Positions 22,862 to 34,344 of a stretch of DNA of 64,000 nt are shown here, piece by piece. Position 1 is the first letter of the stretch. Each line of letters opens with the position of its first letter. Where the stretch lies: positions 5,960,572 to 6,024,571 of the forward strand of contig JAQFVV010006238.1 in the NCBI GenBank assembly GCA_028023455.1, written 5' to 3'. The notes beneath the pieces are model-generated. The model ran no database searches. It worked only from the letters and a program-made list of their open reading frames with translations, and was not told the DNA's origin. Origin of the DNA: Epiperipatus broadwayi. Lineage: Eukaryota; Onychophora; Udeonychophora; Euonychophora; Peripatidae. A program made the translations under genes and the position numbers.

Positions 22862-23918
22862 ATTGTAATTATAATTGAAATAATAAATTTAATGGTTTAC
22901 AAACTATTATAAACAATCTTTAAATGGCAGAAGTACTTTCAATTAATTTCTTAAACCTGCCTCAACTGGCATTAAATTAAAAAAACAAAAAAGCAAAGTG
23001 GAAGCAAACATCATGAATTTAAATCCCATGAATCTTGTATTTTAATGTTAGCAGCTTGTCTATTTATTAAATGCATTTTATTCCTATTTATAAAAATTGC
23101 CTCTTTAATTTTTTTTTTTATTATGGTTTCTCTCTTCATGAAGAATTTTCACATTTTCAAAATCAAATTTAAATTTATATTTACATGTTTTTTTATGATC
23201 AAAGAAAACTAAAGGAGACATTAAATCACCATTATTTTTACTTTTTATATGCTTATATAACAATTCATGCTCCCTCAATATCTTCTCAATACTGCACCTA
23301 GATTCATCTATATATGATAGCATACAATCACAAAAAAGTTGATATATGACATTACTTTTCTGCTTGACAGGTATGACATCCTTAGAATTATTGACTAATT
23401 TATTAATATTGTTTGAAATGTAGAATGAAACATTAAACACATTCTTATATATATCCTTAAAAAATTTCACTTGTGGATTTGAAATAAATGTAATAGATAT
23501 CCATTGTTTACTATTAATCTTCATTTCCTTTAAATCATTATAACTTTTTTTAAATTTACATAAAGTATTGTTTATTTTTTCCATTTTATAACCAACATCC
23601 TTGGCAAATATCTCAATATTTTTCAGTTTATCACTTTGGTAATGATATAATTTTTCATTCCAAAACAAAAAAGATCTAAAACTTGCCAGCTTATGCATCA
23701 TTGGTTCTTTTGATTTACAATTTATATATCCTCTTTTTTGCAGTGGCTTAATTATTAATTTATAATTTAATATACTGTTATCTTTTGTAATAATTAAATT
23801 TAAATATTTAATATTTTTATCCTGTTCCTTTTCAATAGTCCATTTCAAGCTATTCAACTTATTTATTTATTGTTTATAATAGTTTGTAAACCGTTAAATT
23901 TATTATTTCAATTATAAT
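22862..23918. mobile_element. Inverted-repeat MITE split by a Penelope-like fragment
   Basis: The left end (ATTGTAATTATAATTGAAAT...) and right end (...ATTATTTCAATTATAAT) are inverted copies of about 50 bp that include AACGGTTTAC/GTAAACCGTT. The left half also holds GCAGAAGTACTTTC and CCTGCCTCAACTGGCAT, which occur, inverted, in the uninterrupted copy at 37.79-37.94 kb. Between them sits about 0.9 kb of Penelope-like sequence. Confidence 0.8.
23105..23857 (-). CDS. Penelope-like element C-terminal fragment with GIY-YIG-type endonuclease
   Basis: A 250-codon open frame, 5'-truncated: it begins about 10 bp from where the surrounding MITE resumes, so the original RT domain is missing. Residues about 10-60 match the end of the Penelope RT/thumb region (NIKYLNLIITKD, then HKLASFRSFLFWNEKL). 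Residues about 165-215 fit the GIY-YIG nuclease of Penelope-like elements: NVIYQLFCDCMLSYIDESR...ILREHE, followed by HIKS and a DHKKTC block. The family Gly of YIGE is replaced by Asp (YIDE), so activity is doubtful. In intact elements this endonuclease nicks target DNA for priming. Identification rests on motif order and on a second relic at 45.6-46.1 kb with the same HKL...RF-F pattern. Confidence 0.7.
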   Translation of the reverse strand: MNSLKWTIEKEQDKNIKYLNLIITKDNSILNYKLIIKPLQKRGYINCKSKEPMMHKLASFRSFLFWNEKLYHYQSDKLKNIEIFAKDVGYKMEKINNTLCKFKKSYNDLKEMKINSKQWISITFISNPQVKFFKDIYKNVFNVSFYISNNINKLVNNSKDVIPVKQKSNVIYQLFCDCMLSYIDESRCSIEKILREHELLYKHIKSKNNGDLMSPLVFFDHKKTCKYKFKFDFENVKILHEERNHNKKKN

Positions 23919-24191
23919 GTTAATACTTGTATATAATTAATTATTAATAAGATTTATTTTACGAAAAAAAAAGACCCAGTATGCTGTTTTGATGATGAAA
24001 CTAAAGCATTAATAATAAGTAGTACTGAAAAAGATTTCTATAATAGGAACACTTATTATTCAAAAACTTCTGTTGTCCAAACAAACTTTCACAGGTGATT
24101 TTTAATGATTACTATAATAGTAATTTTTCTTTTCATTTGTATTTGCAATTAAATTTACATAGTTTATTCATCTATATAACAAACTAGCATT

Positions 24192-24370
24192 GTTAGCCAA
24201 GAGGTCATCACAGCTGCCTTGCAAGCAAGTTGGTTCAGACGGTTGTGGGTTTGTGTCCCGGCCGATGCTATGACGTATGAAGTAGTTTCTTTCTTCTTTA
24301 TAACCTAAGACTGAGTACCCTTTTGGTGAAGTTCACAAAGTGAACTCAGCTTTAGACTATAAAGAAAAAT
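24192..24370 (+). mobile_element. SINE family 2 copy with hairpin tail
   Basis: GTTAGCCAAGAGGTCATCAC (A box), GCCTTGCAAGCAAG (anticodon-arm region), TGTGGGTTTGTGTCCCGG (B box, slightly decayed) and GCCGATGCTATGACGTATG. It is followed by a hairpin tail in which CTTTATAACCTAAGACTGAGT pairs with ACTCAGC-TTTAG-ACTATAAAG. AAACTA occurs on both flanks as a possible short duplication. Confidence 0.75.
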
Positions 24371-24375
24371 AAACT

Positions 24376-25590
24376 ATTTCATTATGCAGATGAACAAAGG
24401 TATACAAATTTGAGTATTTACTATAAATAAATTATCATGTATGCACTTTTAAAATGAAATGTAAATGCAACCAGTAAATACTACAAACTACAACAATTAA
24501 GTTATAAATCTGACTGTATTTAAAGGCATTTCTTTTAATTATATCTTTAGAAGATAACTGTTAAATATTATTTACTAATCAGATACAAATTTCAAACTCA
24601 GTTAAGAATCAGTATACCAACATATGACTAAAGATATATGTAAAAAGCGAATGATACCCAAAATGCATTTCTACTGAAACTAGTCCTCATCAGTAGAACT
24701 AGATTTTCACCATCATAGTTAAGTATTTTTCCTCAGTAAACTACTACAATTCAATTTGTGACATTATTTAAATCTCATTTTTATGTCTTCTGGAATAAAT
24801 TTAATCATCATTTTCTTAGACTATAAATTAGTAAGTTTATGAACCTAATTGAGTCAGCTGATTATTTTTTCTACTTTCTTAGCAGGATTTGAATTTACAA
24901 TGAGGAGGTAAAATTTTACAAATTTAAAAATCTGGAGTCATGGATTTTGGATTAATGATACTTCACATAATTGCATGGTAAACCATTCAGGAAGTCATGT
25001 AACATTGATGGTTGTGTGACAAATTGTTTAATAATTATAATCTGCTAATCCTAGCAATATTTTTTTGGAATTACACTTATTCTGCATAAAATGATCATGT
25101 AACATTCATCTGTGAATAAACTACTCTATCAGTATTGTTATGCTTTCAAAGAAATATTAATATTAAACAAGCAATCATATGATCTATTGCTTGGGAGGTC
25201 ATGTAGTCTTTGTGCACCCAAGCATTATCTTATGCACAAGAGTTTTGTTTAAGTTATGAAATTGAAATCATTATATTTACTTATCTCTACTAGGAATCAA
25301 TTTAGAATCTTTTTGTTTTTCAGTTCACATTCTCGTTATTTAATAAATCATGTTAGGTAGAACTTGCAGATATCTAAAATAAGAACTTCCAAAACATGAA
25401 GTAGAATTACTTATAGGTGAAAACTTGTTAAGATGGATAATCTGATAAATATAACAATGACAAAAAATAATTAAATGGAAATTTCAATAGGTAAACAAGC
25501 TTTTTAAAATGTATATCTTTTTCAATCTCATTATAGTTATATTTTTAAAAAAGGGCACACTAAGTATTTATTTGAAATTTAGTTCATACT
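24376..25590. other. AT-rich stretch with a hammerhead-like motif on the minus strand
   Basis: No gene. On the minus strand near 24660-24695 a CTGATGAGGACTAGTTTC / AGTAGAAAT arrangement resembles the hammerhead core found in Penelope-like elements, but the stem II pairing is poor. Confidence 0.3.
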
Positions 25591-25593
25591 GAG

Positions 25594-25787
25594 TAATTGA
25601 AATCTTAAACTGGATTCTGAAAGATTGTAAAAGACCCTGAAATAAACCACATGTGAGATGGATGAAATAAAAAAGTGTGCAGGGGTGATGTGGAGAAGAG
25701 AAGCTAAAGATCAGAGAAAATGGATTGAACTTGGAGAGACCTTCATCCTGCAGTGGATTGATAATGATTGATGATGATTATGATGAA
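25594..25787 (+). mobile_element. RTE-type LINE, 3' end fragment
   Basis: Matches the final ~190 bp of the RTE at 25.9-29.2 kb (ATTGAAATCTTAAACTGGATTC... CTTCATCCTGCAGTGGATTG) and ends in a GATGAT-type tail. Severe 5' truncation is normal for LINE insertions. Confidence 0.9.
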
Positions 25788-26216
25788 TGACTTGAACAAT
25801 CAGAAATAAAGGAAAGAATTAGACACATTTGAAATGCAAATTGAAAGAAAAATGGAAAAGCTTGAAAAAATAGGATTAAAAAACTTAAGTATTAAAGAGA
25901 ATGAGTTTGCTATTAACTGAAAGGAGACCCTTTGATTCCTCTTGGAGGCCTTAAAGGAACCGAGCAGGGCAAATTCCTAATGTCCAATCCATACGTTCTT
26001 GTCATTGCAGCTGTTATTACTATGTGATTATTCATATAGTATACAAACATGGATGGGCTGCTCACCAACATGCATTAGCCAGCATGGTGAGTTTATTGGC
26101 TTTTTACCTCTGAGTTTAAGATCAAGAAACACCATGGTCTTTCTTTTCAGTGCCTGATAAGGCAGAATGAATGTTTGTGTAAATGATAAATATTTTTCCA
26201 ATACATATATACAATT

Positions 26217-26906
26217 ATGACAGACAAAAATAAAGCATGGCCCTTATTCCCAGGAGGCTGTAAAGTCACCAACCAAGGCAGCGGTTGGTGGCCGAAGGAG
26301 GAGGGTGCTAAGAATCCCCTGATTGTGGACACAGGTTGGCATTTGATGACGACTTTTTATTTAGATACTTACAACTGCAGATCACTTTCAAGTGAAGGAA
26401 GATTGCAAGAATTAGAAGAAGAACAGTCTTATATTAAATGGGACATTATTGGACTTTGTGAAGTTAGAAGAAAAGGAGAAGAAACAATTGATTTAAAAAG
26501 TGGACATATACTCTATTATAAAGGCACACATATTGGAAATACAAGTGGAGTAGGATTCATTATAAATAAAAAGTGGAAGAACAATATTGTGGAGATTGAT
26601 GGTGTATCGGACAGAGTGGCAAGATTAGTTATACAACTTAATAGCAGATACCAAATGCAGATAATTCAGGTTTATGCCCCAACAAGTTCTCATAGTGATG
26701 AAGTAGTAGAAGATTTTTATATGGATGTACAAAAGGCTTTTGATCAGAGTAAACAACATTTTAAAATTGTTATGGGAGACTTTAATGCTAGAATTAGTAG
26801 ACAAATGAAAGATGAAATTGCTGTAGGTAATTTTGGTTATGGTAATAGAAATGAGAGAGGACATAGACTTGTGGAGTTTGCAGAAAAAAAAAACTTTATA
26901 TTATGA
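26217..26906 (+). pseudogene. RTE endonuclease fragment
   Basis: About 229 codons; the upstream ~40 residues (PLFPGGCKVTNQGSGWWPKE...) belong to the RTE leader region and the true start is uncertain. The endonuclease blocks are YNCRSL (first Asn), IIGLCEVR (catalytic Glu), TSGVGFII, IIQVYAPTSSH, and VMGDFNARI (G-D-x-N). The frame ends after a slip in a run of nine A at 26884-26892; the following frame continues the domain (KRKWTWKHP, ELDYILTN, then GSDH followed by a stop in place of an Arg-like codon). Confidence 0.85.
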
Positions 26907-27196
26907 ATTCATTTTTTGAGAAAAATGTTAAAAGGAAATGGACATGGAAGCATCCAAATGAAGGTACAGCAGAATTGGATTATATTTTGACTAACAGAAA
27001 ATACATATTTCAAGATTGTAATGTTCTTAATAAATTTAACACAGGAAGTGATCATTGATTAGTAAGGTGTAAGTTATGTTTTAATGTAAAACTAGAAAGA
27101 CAAAAATTATTAAGAAAAACAGTATTTACAGTTGATATTCCTAATCTTCAGAAACATTCTAATGAATTTAAATTAGAACTTACAAATAGGTTTCAA

Positions 27197-27802
27197 GTGT
27201 TAGGATATTTTGAACATGATACAGATTTGAATGAAATTAATATGAAAATAACTGATACACTTTTAAAAACTGCAACAAACATAGCTGGTAGAAAAAAGCA
27301 GCAATTGACTAATAAAATTTCTACTGAGACTAGAGAATTTATGAAGAAAAGAAGGAATATGAAGATATACAAAAATGATGTATTAAAAAGAATTGAATAT
27401 CTCGAATTTTGTAAAATGGTATGGAAAAGAGTTGAAAATGATATAAGAAAGTATAACTGTGAAACAGCAAGGAAAGCTGGAGAAGAAAATAAAAGTCTCA
27501 AAAATGTTAAACAACATTTTGGTATTGGTAGGAAATTTATATCTGCAATAAGAAAAAAAGATGGAATTATTACTAAAAAGAGAGATGACATCATGAAATT
27601 GGTAGAAGATTTTTATCAAGAATTATATAGTAATAAAGAACAAGTACCTCCTATATCTATTACATCTTCCGAATTGCCCAGAATTTTAAATGAAGAAGTG
27701 AGACATGCAATTAAGTGTATGAAGAAAGGAAAGGCTCCAGGAAATGATGGAATTATAATTGATATATTAAAAGAAGCAGGTGAAGAAATAGAAACAATTT
27801 AG
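27197..27802 (+). pseudogene. RTE linker and RT N-terminal fragment
   Basis: About 200 codons, open since the in-frame TGA near 27057. It covers the linker between endonuclease and RT, rich in Lys/Glu, and the first RT block (IKCMKKGKAPGNDGI, the KAPG-DG motif). A frameshift at about 27800 moves the protein into the frame of the next fragment. The antisense frames here are shadows. Confidence 0.85.
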
Positions 27803-28632
27803 CAAAGTTATATACCAAATGTCTAAATGATAAAGATGTACCGGAAGATTGGAAAAATGCAGTAATAATATTAATATTTAAAAAAGGTGATAAAGAAGAT
27901 ATTAGAAATTACAGACCTATCAGCCTTTTATCAGTTTTATATAAAATTTGTACCACTCGTCTACAGAGAACTTTGGATTTCCACCAACCAAGAGAACAAG
28001 CTGGATTTAAAAGTGGTTTTAGTACAATAGATCATATCCAGGTATTGAGAGAAGTCATAGAAAGGACAAACGAATATGGCTTGTCATTATGTTTTGGATT
28101 TGTAGATTATGAAAAGGCATTCGATTCTATACACATTTCTTCAGTGATTAAAGCATTGGATCCAGGATATTGTCATATTTTAAAGAATATTTATAAAAAT
28201 GCAACAGCAACAATTAGATTACATAATGATACTGGAAAAATCAACATTGAGAAAGGTGTAAGACAAGGTGACTCCATATCTGCAAAACTCTTTACAGCAG
28301 TGCTGCAAGAAGTATTTTGTGGATTAAAATGGGAAACTAAAGGAGTGAAAGTAAATGGAGAGTATTTAAGTCATTTAGATTTCGCAGATGATGTAGTTGT
28401 TTTTGAAAATAATGCTTCAGAGCTGCAGGAAATGTTGCAGGAGTTAGCAGATGAAAGTAGAAAAGTAGGACTAAAGATAAATGTTAAAAAGACTAAAGTA
28501 ATGTTTAATCAATTTGCTCAAAATATGAAAATAAAGATTGATTATGAAGAATTAGAAGAAGTTAACAGTTACAAATACCTTGGTCAGATTATTAATACAG
28601 ATGGAAACATAATGGAGGAAATTAATCATTAA
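27803..28632 (+). pseudogene. RTE reverse transcriptase core fragment
   Basis: In this frame the RT continues: IFKKGDKEDIRNYRPISLLS, then EQAGFKSGFSTIDHI, FGFVDYEKAFDSI (catalytic Asp), GVRQGDSISAKLF, and LDFADDVVVF (FADD, the catalytic Asp pair), then GLKINVKKTKVM and YLGQIINTDG. An ATG lies at 27973, but this is internal to the domain. It ends at TAA 28630-28632, where the related copy at 50.64 kb has a sense codon, so the stop is a private mutation. All catalytic residues remain. Confidence 0.88.
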
Positions 28633-29145
28633 ATTAAACTTGGTTGGAGTGCTTTTGGTAGAAATAACTTGATACTAAAAGGAAATATGCCTCTGTGTTT
28701 GAAAAGGATGTTTTTTAACAAATGTGTTTTACCAGTTCTTACTTATGGATCTGAGACTTGGACACTTAATAGAAGAGCAATACAGAGACTTCAGACCCCT
28801 CAAAGGAGTATTGAGAGATGTATGTTGGGAGTAACAAGAAGAGATCGAAAACGCAATGTATGGGTAAGACAACAAACAGGTGTTACTGACCTTATTGAAA
28901 AAATTAAAAGATTGAAATGGAGTTGGGCTGGACATATTGCTAGAAAAGATGATAATAGATGGACAATTGAAATTTTAAACTGGATTCCAAGGGATTGTAA
29001 AAGACCCAGAAAGAGACCACATGTGAGATGGATGGATGAAATAAGAAAATGTGCAGGGATGTTGTGGAGAAGAGAAGCTAAAGATCGGAGAAGATGGATT
29101 AAACTTGGAGAGACCTTCATCCTGCAGTGGATTGATAATGGTTGA
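28633..29145 (+). pseudogene. RTE C-terminal domain fragment
   Basis: Same frame as the RT core, past the TAA. It contains VLTYGSETWTLN, the MLGVTRRDRKRN segment, RLKWSWAGHIAR and DDNRWT, then the Arg-rich tail (RPRKRPHVRWMDEIRK) and WRREAKDRRRW, ending WIDNG. The W-S-W-A-G-H and D-D-N-R-W motifs are hallmarks of RTE C-termini. An ATG at 28669 is internal. The stop is followed within 2 nt by the TGATGATGATGA tail. Confidence 0.88.
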
Positions 29146-29159
29146 TGATGATGATGAAA

Positions 29160-30565
29160 TAAAATAGTTTGAGCTCTACTAAAATGGGGACTCCAAAAAG
29201 ATTGTCAAATATTTAGCATTAGAAAATATATTTAAAATCAATGTTCATGTTATAAACATGAAACAATAAAAGGTATAATCATATTAAGTATATTATTCAC
29301 TGAGTATGCTTTTGACTAATCCATCAGATTCATAACACTCAACTAATTTTTATTGAGAATTTTATTTGCAAAGTTTTAAATAAATAGAAATAGCTCTGCT
29401 CTGTAAATGAAAATATCAGTCACTTTAAATGAATTTGCTATTAATACATCATTGATTTGACATTCAATTTTTTTAAAATTGTATTTTAAGATCGCTTTCT
29501 TCATAAAATATTGGATTACAATAAATAATAGCTCTTTTCACACTGATAATATTTTTAAACATGAAAGCAAGATGGCAGGACAGTCATTTATATTAATACT
29601 GCTTGGAGGTTTCTCACTTTGCTACATATTCTAGAAAAGCTTTAAAAATTTGTCAAATTAATGCAATGGGCAAGACTTTTGTCTTATAATTAATAATTGA
29701 ATGGTTAGTTGTTTGGGAGATCAAATACATTTGGGCACCAGAAGTGAAAATCTCAGCTTCATTTCAAAGATTTTTAGCTCTTAAGTGTAACCATTCTGTA
29801 AATGTGCTATGATAATGAAATTTGGAAACATAATTCTAAGAATTTAAATGATGTAAAGGGCTTATCAGTGTTTACAATATATAATAAATATTGACATGAT
29901 CAAATTATCAGCCTCGATTATTCTTTATTGAGCATGGCAATTATAACTTTAGAAGCAATATCAGTGGATAATTCTTTTGCTAACTACATGCATAGCCTAA
30001 TATGAATTCAAAATTATCTTTAGCCAAATTTACATATGTAATATTAATTTAATAACAACATAATTAATAAGTGCAATTTTCATTAATAATTTTTAAACAA
30101 AAGGTAATCAGTGTTCAACATGCAGTATTTAATTATGTTACTAACTCATTGATATTATAGTGAGTAGGCAGGACACTCTCAAACCCAAACACAAGCTACA
30201 GACTTTTTAAAAAATAATATACCTAAATGCAATCATATAGTCTGATTACCTTCTGATTAATAATTACTAACAAAAACTGAACTTGTAAATTATGTTTTTA
30301 TTAAATTAATTCTAATATCATCAAATATTTACCAGTCATAATTTGAAATTTTTTCTGGATTTAGCCATAAATTAATAATGTAATAGATCTAAAGTTATGA
30401 AGATTATATCTTCATTCTGAAATGCTTTAGATTGGCTTACGTAATTGCATTTAGGTACAAAGATACTTGCATTTGGGTTTGAGAGTGTTTTGATACTATA
30501 TCAGTGATTAATAACATGATTAAACAATGCATATAGAAGGTTGATTTCCTTTTAATTAAAATACA
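29160..30565. other. AT-rich stretch, nothing recognised
   Basis: No coding-like frame, inverted repeat or Pol III box was seen between the RTE tail and the pogo-like element. Confidence 0.55.
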
Positions 30566-30570
30566 TAATA

Positions 30571-31632
30571 CACCTGGGTCTCGTTTTACGCGATAGATAG
30601 GTTCCTCAGAAAACACGCACAAATGAAATCGTGCAAAAATAGACATAACTTACATTGAAAAAGGGGGGATGTGGTCTGTGATTTTTCAAAATTCGCATAA
30701 AAGCAAAGCACCAACGTAAAATTACTTTAAATTTTGCGCAAAAAATAAATAAATAAGAAAATAAAATATGACTAATAAAAAATTTCAAATTTGAAAAAAA
30801 TTGATACAAGACAAACTTTGTTTAACTATAATATTTAATTTTATTCAAAATAATATATTTTTATGCATAATTTACAGTACAGTAATTTACATTTTTTATA
30901 CACATTTTAATTATTATAGCTATTTGCCAAAAAACACGTTCGTTTGCAAACAACTAGCGCCAACTTCACACTCATGCTGTGTCAATGGTTTTCTGGTGAC
31001 AACGTAATTAGTAATTAATCTTTGAGATGATGATTTTATTAATTGTTTATGAAACTAACAACTAAAAATTAAATTCTTATTTTTGTCTTTAATTTTCAAT
31101 TTTGTTTAAAAATTAAATTTCACATCACATTATTTCAAGTCGCCATAAGTAATTTTTAAATTGTTAATTACAATTAAAAATCAGATTTTAATTTTTAATT
31201 GTCAAATTTAATTGTACCCACTGCTATTACTGACCTTTTAAAAATAAATTTGTGGACACTAAATGATTAATAATTGATTATGTTCTTTTTTAAAAAGCAA
31301 AAACAGAATGTGATTTAAAATGCAAAATTAACATGCACAATATTTGAACAAATTTACATTATAATCTTATAAAATTTAATGTGTGTATACATAAAATGTG
31401 GAAATCATGATTTTAATTTCATTATTGCATAAAATCTTACTATTATAAAGCACTGAAAATATTGAAATTACTAAGTTGAAAGTCGAATTCCAATAATGTG
31501 CTATTACTTTCAATATAATGTAAGTGCACAAAATTTATTATTTGAAGTAATAGCACAATATCGGAGTTCAACTTCTGATGAAACAACTTCAAAATCATGT
31601 TAAATAAGTCTGTGTAAAAAGAGACCCGGGTG
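30571..31632. mobile_element. pogo/Tigger-like non-autonomous DNA transposon, copy 2
   Basis: TIRs: left CACCTGGGTCTCGTTTTACG; right, reverse complemented, CACCCGGGTCTCTTTTTAC. TA flanks both sides (30569-30570, 31633-31634). Subterminal and internal blocks match copy 1 at 17.2 kb (GATAGGTTCCTCAGAAAA; CAATGGTTTTCTG; ACTAATAAAAAATTTCAAA). It is about 240 bp longer than copy 1. No transposase frame. Confidence 0.85.
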
Positions 31633-31708
31633 TATTCAAATTAAAATATCGATCAATCCAATTCTTGCTGGCACAATTATAATTCTTTTAAATGCTTTTA
31701 TTCACTAT

Positions 31709-31938
31709 GCACTATAAAGAAATGAAGTAATTGTTTCTTTAATAACAAGTAAAATTTTTAAATGTAATTTGAAATAAAGGCATAGGATGGGGTCCAGAAA
31801 TTAATCAAGTCAATCCCTTGTTACAAAAATAGGGATTGACTTAATTAATTTCTGAACTTCCCCATGCTTTTATTTCAAGTTAAATTTAAAATTTCCAATT
31901 GTAGTTGAAAAATCAATTATTTTATTTTTTCAATGCAC
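31709..31938. repeat. Foldback repeat, arms about 105 bp
   Basis: CCAGAAATTAATCAAGTCAATCCC on the left pairs with GGGATTGACTTAATTAATTTCTG on the right. The pairing continues outward through AATTTGAAATAAAGGCAT / ATGCTTTTATTTCAAGTT to GCACT / AATGCAC at the ends. The central loop is only about 15 nt. MITE-like; its insertion-site duplication is unclear. Confidence 0.75.
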
Positions 31939-32072
31939 AAACAAGAAAAAAACATTTAATATAAAACATATTTTATCTTGATTATTTTTAAGTTTTTAAT
32001 ACTGACACAGTAGATGAAAATTTAAACTATTGATTAGACATTTGTAGTTGATATAAATATATCACTAGATAT

Positions 32073-32521
32073 ATCTGCTATAAGTTAAAATTTATATCCC
32101 TTATGTATATAACACATTTAATATGTGTACATAATAATATATTTGTATATGTTGCAAATGAACTTCACTTAATATCTATAATTTTCCTTTAAGTCAACAT
32201 CACACATATAGTTTATATAAGCCATTTGATATTTCTGCAATAAGTTAAAATATATACTCTTAATGTACATATTATATTCAGTATGTGTATATAGTTATAT
32301 ATGCATAATAAATCAAAAACTACATATATTTTAAATTGTTTGATAGTTTTTATTTTACAATTGTTTTTAAAAAATATCAAAGAAGAAAATTCACAATTAT
32401 TGTTTTAAATAATTATCATAATTTTTTTTAAACATTTCACTATGTTTTAAATAAACTATCAAACAATTTTAAATAGAAAATATAGTTACTGATTTATTAT
32501 ACATATATAATTATATAGACA
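32073..32521. repeat. Direct repeat followed by a foldback
   Basis: A diverged direct repeat (CTATAAGTTAAAATTTATATCCC near 32079 and GCAATAAGTTAAAATATATACTC near 32237). It is followed by inverted arms of about 65 bp (32286-32352 and 32455-32521) that pair AAATTGTTTGATAGTTT with AAACTATCAAACAATTT around a ~100 nt loop. Confidence 0.65.
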
Positions 32522-33300
32522 TATTAAATATGATATATACATTTTTAAAATGGTTAAACAAATGTTACTATATTGAAAAAATATTTATATTACCCTCTTG
32601 TGATTATTATTTAAAACAATTCATAATTCTAAGAATAATTGTCATCTGCAATAAGTGAAGATACTGAATATTTTTAATATTTTCCTACCTTTTTTTCCAA
32701 ATCCATCATTGACATGCTAAAAAGATAACATTTAAATGGATTATACTAGTAAAACATAGTTATGGACCAATTCCCAAGTGATTCTATTGAATTTAAATAT
32801 ATAAAACCTCAATTTTAAAATTTTATTCTAACTCAAAAAAATTCAAAAGTTATCAAACAAATAGATTTTCCAAGTTCAATAAAATCATTTCACAAAAGAA
32901 ATTCTAGAATAGAAATCATTATTGGTCATAGGTTTCAAAAAAGCAAGTCCATAAGCAATTTTTTATTTAAAATATTATAGATATAATATTTAATAACTAT
33001 ATTAACTTTAAATTTAAGCTGCTTTAACATGTAATTTGGTATTATGTAAAAGCAATAAATAGCACTATTATATCACTTTCTGAGAAACAATCATGAATCA
33101 ATGTACATGGCTTCAAGTCACTCAAAAAACATCAGTTTTTGCATTATTGTAGTATTTTTACGCTTATTTTAAAGCTTAAAAAGTACCGTAAGATGCTGCC
33201 CTCTCTAGCATTATTTTACTAGTAAAAAATCAATAATATTGATGTAAGAAGCTACAAGAATGGGGGAAGGCAGGCTTTCCTAGATGCTGATTGGTTGGTT

Positions 33301-33765
33301 CACATTTTGACTAAAAGAAGACTGCCTATCAATAATTTTCACACTCCAACTTCTTTGTTTTGATTTTCAAAATGAAAATGTCTGTTTTAGAGAGTTTTTT
33401 ATTATTTTTCATAGATATTATAAATTATTTTCATAAAATATGCTGAAAATATAATTATTTTAGAAAACAGTAAGATTTTAGTTACAAATTCTTTACTTTT
33501 ACACAAACATAAATTAAAAAAGAAACCAGTACTAACAACAATTTTGACACCTGTCAACAATTTTCATTGTTCCAAGCTCTTTATTTGATTTTCAAACAAA
33601 AATGAATGTTTTAGAGCCATTTTCTGGCATTTATTTACATATAATGTATTTTGATAAAATATGCTGAAAATATAATTATTTTAGTAAAATAGTAAGATTT
33701 TAGTAAAAAAAAATTATACTTTTGCACTAATGTAAATTGAGAAAGAAATCAATGATGTCCACAGC
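33301..33765 (+). repeat. Diverged tandem duplication, period about 225 bp
   Basis: Two head-to-tail units share TTGATTTTCAAA, 'TAAAATATGCTGAAAATATAATTATTTTAG' in pieces, AGTAAGATTTTAGT and AAAGAAA(C/T)CA. The frames overlapping the right end have no domain signature. Confidence 0.7.
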
Positions 33766-34344
33766 ACTTTCTAATTTGTTACAAACTTTCTTTTTAAGTC
33801 TTTTGCTATTGAATATTTTTATAATTATAATTAGAAATTTATTTTTGAAAAAACTTTTGTTCACTTTCATAATTGACAAATTATTAATATACTTTTTTAC
33901 AAATGAAACCAAAATGAATATAATATTAAAAGATGAATATATATTTACTGCTGATTTTTTAATTGACCATTCAAAAGTTGTAAAACTTTAATTCACTTGG
34001 CCAATAAAAAACTGGTCAGTTTAAAAAATTTTTTCAGTGAAAAGGATATTCAGACTCTTTTTAGATAATAATGTTGTATTAATATTAATCTACAACATTT
34101 TAACTAATTTATTTATTTTCAAATGTTTATATATAAAATTGTTATAAAATATTTTTATTTCATCACAAACACATATTTTAAAATTAAAGCACATCTTTCC
34201 TTTACTGCCCTCTAGTTAGTAAGCAATAATTTTCTATTATTAACACAATATATAATGAAATGCTATACATGTTCAAGAAAAGCACAGTTTTTAAGACAAT
34301 TTCTTGATAAAATCAAAAAGTATGCACAACAAAAGAATTCATCT

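Larger units (their letters stand above)
25922..29156 (+). mobile_element. RTE-clade LINE, nearly full length but broken
   Basis: One-ORF organisation typical of RTE/BovB: a short leader, AP-type endonuclease, RT with an FADD box, and a C-terminal domain with W-x-W-A-G-H, then a TGATGATGATGA tail. The frame is broken at least four times: a slip in the A-run near 26888, TGA near 27057, a shift near 27800 and TAA at 28630. Eight further RTE fragments in the window share its 3' end. The leader contains a coding-like run (KGDPLIPLGGLKGTEQGKF..., about 25922-26035) that could be an upstream ORF remnant. Confidence 0.9.

Noticed and set aside
26625-27619. Antisense frames opposite the RTE endonuclease/RT
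   Set aside because: Shadows of the sense-strand RTE coding region, which has ordered catalytic motifs.
33737-33991. 84-codon hydrophobic ORF
   Set aside because: Ile/Leu/Phe-rich chance frame in AT-rich DNA overlapping a tandem duplication; no start context or motif.
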